DNA from: Anaerolineae bacterium
Lineage (GTDB): Bacteria; Chloroflexota; Anaerolineae; 4572-78; J111
Reading direction: 5' to 3'
Length of the DNA: 8,773 nt
Assembly: GCA_020433785.1 (NCBI GenBank)
Contig: JAGRCC010000484.1
Location: 1-8,773, forward strand
Of the stretch, positions 4,689-8,773 are shown piece by piece. A program made the translations under genes and the position numbers. The notes below the pieces were generated by a model that made no database searches, was not told where the DNA came from, and was given only the letters and a program-made list of their open reading frames with translations. Position 1 is the first letter of the stretch, and every line of letters begins with the position of its first letter.

Positions 4689-6680
4689 TTACCATCTGGA
4701 ATTACTGCCTACGCTTGTAACGATATCAGAAATTGTAAATTCTGTATAGTTGACGCCGCCCGTATAGGTGGCGTCCTGGTACAGACCGTCGGTCACGGTG
4801 CCGGTGGCGCTGCCGCCGAGGTAAACCTGGTAGGTTATTCCCTCGGTCAGTTCGGCCGCAGAGAAGGCGATAGACTGAAACTCTTTACTCGGAGCAAAGG
4901 TGAGGATGTTTTGCCCGTCTGCCGATTGAATATGCACCAGCGTGCCGGCTGCCTGGGTCGCGTCGAAATTGATCAGGACAGAAGGTTGGGTCGAGGTCTG
5001 GCCGGGCGCCTGGGCCATTCCGGAACTTCCGGCGGCGACGAGAAAGCCACCGCTCAGGGTGAACGAACCATCATAATCTAATGCGCCGTTCCCGCGATTG
5101 GTCGGGCCGTTAACGATAACAAGCCCGTCGGTCATCTCGATCGAGCCGTTGGCGTCGAGACCATCACCACCGGCGTTGACCACAATCGTGCCGCCGTTAA
5201 TGTAAAGGTAGTAATTGCCGGAGGCCGCAAAACCGTCGCCGCCTGGACCACCATCCTGGCCGAACAAGCCGCTCAGATCAAATCCTCCACCTTGGCCGGG
5301 CTCACCTTCCGGTCTGGGGCCTCGCCCCCGGCCGAACTCACCATTCGGTTCCGGCATTTCACCTTCGGTGAATTCGCCGCCCGGTTCTGGTCGACGGCCC
5401 ATGCCGGAGCCATCATTTCCGCCGGCCACGTTCACACCATCGTCGCTTGAGACGAGGTTGATGTTACCATCGTTGATGGTAATCACGGCGCTTTCGATGC
5501 CTTCATAAGACTGGGTAATGGCGATGTCGCCGTCGTTGATCTCCAGAGTCGCATCGGCATGGATACCGTCATCACCCGAAGCGATAACAAACGTGCCGTT
5601 ATTGATGACCAGGCTGCCGTTGGAGTGAATAGCGTCATCGGCCGCGTCAAGGGTAAAGGTTCCGCCATCGATATTGAGATTGACGCCGGCTTTAATGCCT
5701 TTCGCCGAGGTTTCTTCGTCAATATAGACGGTGCTGCCGCCACCGGAGGTCAGCGTGAATGTGCCATCGGTGATCAAAACGTCGGTTTCGGCTTGCATCG
5801 CATCGCCGCCGGCGGTAATGGTGATGAGGCCGGTCTGGATGACGATATAGCCTTTGTCGGCATCGTCCTCATTGTCGGATTTGAGACCGTCGCCCTGGGC
5901 ATTAATCGTCAGGTTGCCATCTTTAACGATGAGATAATCTTTGCCGCGAAGGCCATCATCGACCGCATTGACCGTAATGGTACCACCGGCGATGATCAGC
6001 CCGTCTTTGCTGGCGATACCGTCATTGTAATTGGCATCAACGGTTAGCGAACCATTGCCGGAGAGGGTTAGGTCAGATTTGCTGAAGATGGCGGCGTTGG
6101 GTTCGTCTTCGTCCGGGTCGGCAAAAACGTATGAGTCATTGTCGGTGATGTAGTTGTCCGTGCCATCGGCCAGGATAATCATCGTTTCTTCAGCGTTGAC
6201 GATGTTAATCGGGGCATTGGTCGAGCTACCGATATTGACCCCGTTCAAGATGAGTTGAATGATCTCTTCATCTTCCGTATCGACGATAATTTGGCCGTCA
6301 ATTAACGCCCCGCTGAGGCTGTAAGTGCCGGCCGAGGTGATGGTGACCGTACTGCCGTTAACCTCAACCCCTTCGCCGTCGGCGGTGATGGAGTCGCCAT
6401 TCAACACGATGGGGATGACAGCGGTGCTGTCCCAGGTGTAATCGGCTTCGTCATCATGGTTTTTGCTGTTCGCTTGTGCCGCGTCGGCCACCGAAGCCGC
6501 GCCCATATCGGCGTTGGCTTCGTCGGTTTCGGTGATGGTCGTGTCAATAGTTTCGTTAATCTCGCTGGTTTCAACCTGTTGGTTGAGGGAGAGGATCGGG
6601 GCGACGCTGCTGTTGCAAGCCGCCAGCATCGACAGGGCCAGCAGTCCGGCCCATAAAGACATTGTTTTTTTTCTGATCAT
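4689..6680 (-). CDS. Surface lipoprotein with Cthe_2159-like beta-helix carbohydrate-binding domain
   Basis: This is a 663-aa exported protein. Residues 1-22 form a lipoprotein signal (MIRKK, hydrophobic core, lipobox LAAC with Cys22), followed by an acidic, Thr-rich linker to about 85. From about 90 it follows the Cthe_2159 family (former DUF4353), a right-handed beta-helix reported to bind acidic polysaccharides and calcium. About eight helix coils are visible at 219-420 with a pattern of DDGI/GDGL, then L-I or I-I, then DGT-TI; examples are DDGLRGKDYLIV (241-252), DDAIHSNGSLVI (348-359) and DDGIHADATLEI (370-381). One more, GDGLDANGSIEM, is at 505-516. A Gly/Pro/Glu/Arg-rich insert at about 420-484 splits the helix, and a beta-rich tail ends at SRW. 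The ATG at 6680 follows AGGAGG (6686-6691) by five bases; an upstream in-frame ATG gives no signal peptide at the N-terminus. Substrate unknown. Confidence 0.85.
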   Translation of the reverse strand: MIRKKTMSLWAGLLALSMLAACNSSVAPILSLNQQVETSEINETIDTTITETDEANADMGAASVADAAQANSKNHDDEADYTWDSTAVIPIVLNGDSITADGEGVEVNGSTVTITSAGTYSLSGALIDGQIIVDTEDEEIIQLILNGVNIGSSTNAPINIVNAEETMIILADGTDNYITDNDSYVFADPDEDEPNAAIFSKSDLTLSGNGSLTVDANYNDGIASKDGLIIAGGTITVNAVDDGLRGKDYLIVKDGNLTINAQGDGLKSDNEDDADKGYIVIQTGLITITAGGDAMQAETDVLITDGTFTLTSGGGSTVYIDEETSAKGIKAGVNLNIDGGTFTLDAADDAIHSNGSLVINNGTFVIASGDDGIHADATLEINDGDIAITQSYEGIESAVITINDGNINLVSSDDGVNVAGGNDGSGMGRRPEPGGEFTEGEMPEPNGEFGRGRGPRPEGEPGQGGGFDLSGLFGQDGGPGGDGFAASGNYYLYINGGTIVVNAGGDGLDANGSIEMTDGLVIVNGPTNRGNGALDYDGSFTLSGGFLVAAGSSGMAQAPGQTSTQPSVLINFDATQAAGTLVHIQSADGQNILTFAPSKEFQSIAFSAAELTEGITYQVYLGGSATGTVTDGLYQDATYTGGVNYTEFTISDIVTSVGSNSRW

Positions 6681-6728
6681 GGTTTCCTCCTGTTCTGTTT
6701 GAGAACGTGGATATACGGTATGGAGCGT

Positions 6729-6780
6729 GGAGATGAGAGATGAGGAGAATGATCTTAGCCATCTCCCCATCTCTTTCTCC
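6729..6780. repeat. Imperfect GGAGA/TCTCC hairpin in the lipoprotein leader
   Basis: GGAGATGAGAGATGAGGAG (from 6729, arm to 6751) can pair imperfectly with CATCTCCCCATCTCTTTCTCC's region (6760-6780) around an 8-base loop. It would be transcribed in the 5' leader of the - strand lipoprotein mRNA, about 50 bases before its ribosome site. Confidence 0.45.
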
Positions 6781-6813
6781 GGCACTGAAAAAGTTACTTA
6801 ATCGCTTAGGCTC

Positions 6814-6841
6814 AGTATATAACAAAGTTCGAGAGAACTTT
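6814..6841 (-). promoter_or_regulatory. Putative promoter and operator of the lipoprotein gene
   Basis: On the complement, TATACT (6814-6819) is a fair -10 but has no good -35. Directly upstream, AAAGTTC and GAACTTT (6824-6830, 6835-6841) form a perfect 7-bp inverted repeat around a 4-base centre. This could be an activator or repressor site overlapping the promoter, or a short RNA hairpin. The predicted leader is about 125 nt. Confidence 0.35.
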
Positions 6842-7044
6842 TGCAGAAGTTATGAAGATCTTATTAAGAGACGAGACAAAGGCTGAGAGGGTGAGGGGGC
6901 ATGCGCTAGATGGTCAAAATGAGACTTCAATCAAAGCCATATAATGGGAACGGGGAAGGAAGGTAATGTCACAGTTGACATACAAGTGGCTAATGATAGC
7001 AGCGGAGAACGGTTTTACCCTGACATTAGGGAGAGTGTGGATAG
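6842..7044. other. Intergenic DNA without recognisable genes
   Basis: This is most of the gap between the divergent lipoprotein and GCS2 genes. A TATAAT at 6940-6945 lacks a -35. Short frames here are interrupted and carry no motif I recognise. If the ABC ATPase fossil at 7045 once extended upstream, that part has been lost or scrambled. Confidence 0.5.
6975..7002 (+). promoter_or_regulatory. Possible promoter for the GCS2-family gene
   Basis: A perfect TTGACA (6975-6980) is followed 16 bases later by TAGCAG (6997-7002), a poor -10 partly rescued by an upstream TG (6994-6995). It is the best candidate upstream of 7147 and would also transcribe the ABC fossil. Confidence 0.3.
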
Positions 7045-7110
7045 ATAGAAGGCATCGAGGTCTTGACGATTTTACATGATCTCAATCTGGCGGCACAATA
7101 TGCCGACCAG
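7045..7110 (+). pseudogene. Fragment of a siderophore/haem/B12-type ABC ATPase (FecE/HmuV/BtuD family)
   Basis: The frame starting at 7045 reads IEGIEVLTILHDLNLAAQ followed by YADQ. This is the H-loop region of ATPases serving iron-siderophore, haem and cobalamin importers, where the sequence is typically VLHDLNLAARYAD. A stop codon (TAG, 7042-7044) precedes it, and family similarity ends after YADQ, so Walker A, signature and Walker B are all absent. It is a roughly 22-codon fossil rather than a gene. It lies in frame with the downstream GCS2-family gene, so a start placed at TTG 7063 would wrongly attach it to that protein. The family call rests on the strongly conserved HDLNLAA-YAD motif. 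Confidence 0.7.
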
Positions 7111-7146
7111 GGGCAGGAATTAAAGATAATTTGGAGGAAAACGTTA

Positions 7147-8256
7147 GTGCCAACTGAATTTCGTTTTGGAATTGAACACGAGGTCGCTTTTCTCAATTCA
7201 AGCGGCCAATTCGCCGACTTCACCAACACCTCGTTCGACGCCTTCGCCCAAATTGTGGCCGAACTGCCCGTCTACGACAGCGATTATCCGCAGCTCCGCA
7301 TCGGCGATGCCGGCATCAAACACAAGCGCTGGTACATCGAGGGCTTCGAGCGCTTCGGCGAAGGTGAAGTCTCGCTTGCCTGCACGCCCAAGGGCATCGA
7401 GATCCGCACGACGATTCACCCCACCATTAGCGGAGCCGTAGCCGAATTGTGCGACAGCTTTGAACGACTGCGCACTGTGGCGGATCGGTTTGGCTACACC
7501 CCGGTCGCACTAAGTTTTAACCCCATCCACACCGAGTTTCGTCCCAATCCGCCTTTGAGCGATTATGAACGCTCGCTGGAAACCGAGGCCCCGGAGTTAG
7601 TCACAGACACTATTTCTATGCTAACCTATGGGCCCGATTTGAATCTCTCGCTCAGCGGTTTATCGACAGCAATCACCCTGGACCTGGGCCGGAAGCTGAC
7701 CGCCTACAGTCCCTTCATCGTTCCGTTTAGCTTTAGCGCTCCCTTTTATGGCGGGCACCTATGGGATGGCCTGTCGGTTCGAACCTATTTACGCCACGAT
7801 GTGCGCCCGGCGGTTCTGGTCTTTGTCGGCGACAAGGCCGAGATGATCGAAGGCAAACCGCAGCTGACCGCGCTGGCCCGGCTCGAAGCCGAGGTGGGGC
7901 GCATCGAGTTCAAAGCCTGCGATAGCTGCCGCAATTTTTCGCTCTACGGTAGTTTGCTGGCGCTGCTCAAAGGCTTGTGCCTCGATCATACGCTGCCAAA
8001 TCGTGCTGCGGTGCCGGACATTGCCTTGCACCAACACAGCGCCAAATACGGTTTCGAAAGCCTGACTACTCTTGAAACAGCCGATGTGGTTCTAACAGCA
8101 GCGGAACAAGCGTTAGCCGCTGATCCGGATCGACCGCTGCTGAACCGGCTGCGGACTATGCTTGAAAAGCCTGAAGGCAGTGAAGTGTATCAAATGCGGG
8201 AACAGATCAAGTCAGGGGTTTCGATCGAGGCGGCGCTAGCCGCGCTCGCAGCATAA
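7147..8256 (+). CDS. GCS2-family carboxylate-amine ligase (glutamate-cysteine ligase-like)
   Basis: This is a 369-aa protein of the GCS2/YbdK type, an ATP-grasp-like glutamine-synthetase-fold family that joins a carboxylate, usually the gamma-carboxyl of glutamate, to an amine such as cysteine. FGIEHEVAF (7-15) matches the N-terminal GxExE-type metal/substrate strand; KGIEIRTTIHPT is at 82-93. GRIEFKACDSC (251-261) corresponds to the RxE-R-CD motif of the family, and the helix SLYGSLLALLKGL (265-277) follows. Length fits the family. I chose GTG 7147 because GGAGGA (7133-7138) lies eight bases upstream and VPTEFRFGIEHE begins where the family begins; the frame further upstream is an unrelated ABC ATPase fossil. 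No glutathione synthetase is nearby, so gamma-glutamylcysteine synthesis is possible but unproven, and another amine substrate cannot be excluded. Confidence 0.78.
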   Translation: MPTEFRFGIEHEVAFLNSSGQFADFTNTSFDAFAQIVAELPVYDSDYPQLRIGDAGIKHKRWYIEGFERFGEGEVSLACTPKGIEIRTTIHPTISGAVAELCDSFERLRTVADRFGYTPVALSFNPIHTEFRPNPPLSDYERSLETEAPELVTDTISMLTYGPDLNLSLSGLSTAITLDLGRKLTAYSPFIVPFSFSAPFYGGHLWDGLSVRTYLRHDVRPAVLVFVGDKAEMIEGKPQLTALARLEAEVGRIEFKACDSCRNFSLYGSLLALLKGLCLDHTLPNRAAVPDIALHQHSAKYGFESLTTLETADVVLTAAEQALAADPDRPLLNRLRTMLEKPEGSEVYQMREQIKSGVSIEAALAALAA

Positions 8257-8263
8257 AGATTGG

Positions 8264-8375
8264 TTCAGAGCTAACGTTGGGTTTCATTCCGGGTTTTAGC
8301 GCCTGAATCTCCGACGAAAAACAACGCTTTGGGTAACGGCGTATCGATTTGACCCATTCAACCCAACCTACTGAA
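8264..8375. repeat. Long imperfect palindrome with GTTGGGTT/AACCCAAC arms
   Basis: GTTGGGTT (8276-8283) and AACCCAAC (8360-8367) are exact inverses. Pairing extends outward (TTCAG 8264-8268 with CTGAA 8371-8375) and inward (GGGT 8291-8294 with ACCC 8352-8355; CGCC 8300-8303 with GGCG 8338-8341). The roughly 110-bp unit has no coding capacity and lies between the GCS2-family and cupin genes. Similar GTTGGGTT...AACCCAAC palindromes are, as I recall, dispersed in cyanobacteria and Chloroflexota. It may terminate the upstream transcript. Confidence 0.5.
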
Positions 8376-8388
8376 CTAACTTATTCGA

Positions 8389-8417
8389 TTGCTCAACCCT
8401 AACAAGTAAGGTATGCT
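8389..8417 (+). promoter_or_regulatory. Putative promoter for the cupin gene
   Basis: TTGCTC (8389-8394) and TATGCT (8412-8417) are separated by 17 bases. A start near 8424 gives a leader of about 40 nt containing AGGTGA (8452-8457) six bases before the ATG at 8464. Confidence 0.45.
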
Positions 8418-8463
8418 GTGGGGGTAGCCTTAGTCGAAAACGAAAAAGAATAGGTGAGACCTA

Positions 8464-8773
8464 ATGATCAAAAATATTCCCATTTCCGAAGTAGTCAATT
8501 TAAGTGGGCTGGTTGAGTACCAAACCGGACAAGTCGTCAGCCGGACGCTAGCCCAAAACAGCAGCGTTAGTGTGACCCTGTTTGCCTTTGCCGCCGGAGA
8601 AGGGCTAAGCGCCCACACCGCCTCCGGCGACGCGCTCGTCCAGGTGTTGGATGGCGAGGCGCTTATCACCATCGATAACCAGGAGATGAGCGTGCCTGCC
8701 GGTCAGGTCGTGGTGATGCCGGCCAACATTCCTCACGCCGTGGCCGCACCCACCGACTTCAAGATGCTGCTGG
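8464..8773 (+). CDS. Small cupin-domain protein (3' partial)
   Basis: 103 codons are present before the window ends. Single-domain cupins of this type are about 105-115 aa and commonly end shortly after FKMLL, so only the last few residues are missing. The N-terminus MIKNIPISEVVNLSGLVEY is followed by cupin motif 1 (GEGLSAHTASGDALVQVLDG, 45-64) and motif 2 (PAGQVVVMPANIPHAV, 78-93). Only two of the classical metal-binding side chains are clear, His51 and His91. The second His of HxH is Ala53 and the Glu is not conserved, so metal binding may be weak or different. Small cupins act as isomerases, dioxygenases or ligand sensors; no specific role can be assigned. A promoter and an AGGTGA ribosome site lie directly upstream, so it is a separate transcription unit. 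Confidence 0.85.
   Translation, partial: MIKNIPISEVVNLSGLVEYQTGQVVSRTLAQNSSVSVTLFAFAAGEGLSAHTASGDALVQVLDGEALITIDNQEMSVPAGQVVVMPANIPHAVAAPTDFKMLL

Noticed and set aside
4508..4720. 70-codon + strand frame after the flavodoxin gene
   Set aside because: It runs through the hairpin repeats and the GGAGATT tract, overlaps the end of the lipoprotein gene and has no ribosome site.
5559..6047. 162-codon open frame on the + strand within the lipoprotein gene
   Set aside because: It is antisense to the repeat-rich beta-helix, whose GAT/GGC-rich codons keep the opposite strand open; it has no ribosome site or motif.

Overview
The window is about 8.8 kb of chromosomal, roughly half-GC DNA. It reads like an uncultured Chloroflexota (Anaerolineae-like) bacterium. 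That is an inference from protein flavour, strong AGGAG-type ribosome sites, a lipobox lipoprotein, and interspersed GGAGATT tracts and palindromic elements. No marker gene fixes the taxon. Both ends cut through genes.

Layout. 1-1400: the end of a MacB/FtsX-type ABC permease and its LolD/MacB-type ATPase, an exporter-like pair on the + strand. 1416-1646: a truncated remnant of a SelT/SelW/SelH (Rdx) thioredoxin-fold protein. 1685-1780: first copy of a small palindromic element. 1798-2686: a divergent pair, a SnoaL/NTF2-like protein on the - strand and a HxlR/DUF24 regulator with an N-terminal Cys on the + strand. They share a 157-bp intergenic region with readable promoters and two candidate operators. 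2782-3480: phoU with a good sigma70 promoter. 3573-3694: second copy of the small element, inverted relative to the first, with 13-bp terminal inverted repeats and a CATAT duplication on both sides. This makes it a convincing MITE. 3947-4489: a long-chain flavodoxin. 4556-4586: a perfect 13-bp hairpin between convergent genes. 4689-6680 (- strand): a 663-aa lipoprotein with a Cthe_2159-like beta-helix carbohydrate-binding domain. 7045-7110: a roughly 22-codon fossil of a siderophore/haem/B12-type ABC ATPase, directly upstream of and in frame with a GCS2-family carboxylate-amine (glutamate-cysteine ligase-like) gene at 7147-8256. 8264-8375: another long imperfect palindrome. 8464-end: a cupin protein missing only its last residues.

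The genes do not form one pathway. The clear functional units are the ABC exporter pair and the self-contained HxlR/SnoaL module. The rest are single housekeeping or stress genes separated by small mobile repeats and gene fossils, which suggests a locus repeatedly rearranged. I found no convincing new multi-gene system. The best leads are the MITE family, the two gene fossils, the HxlR operator layout and the repeat-built surface lipoprotein.
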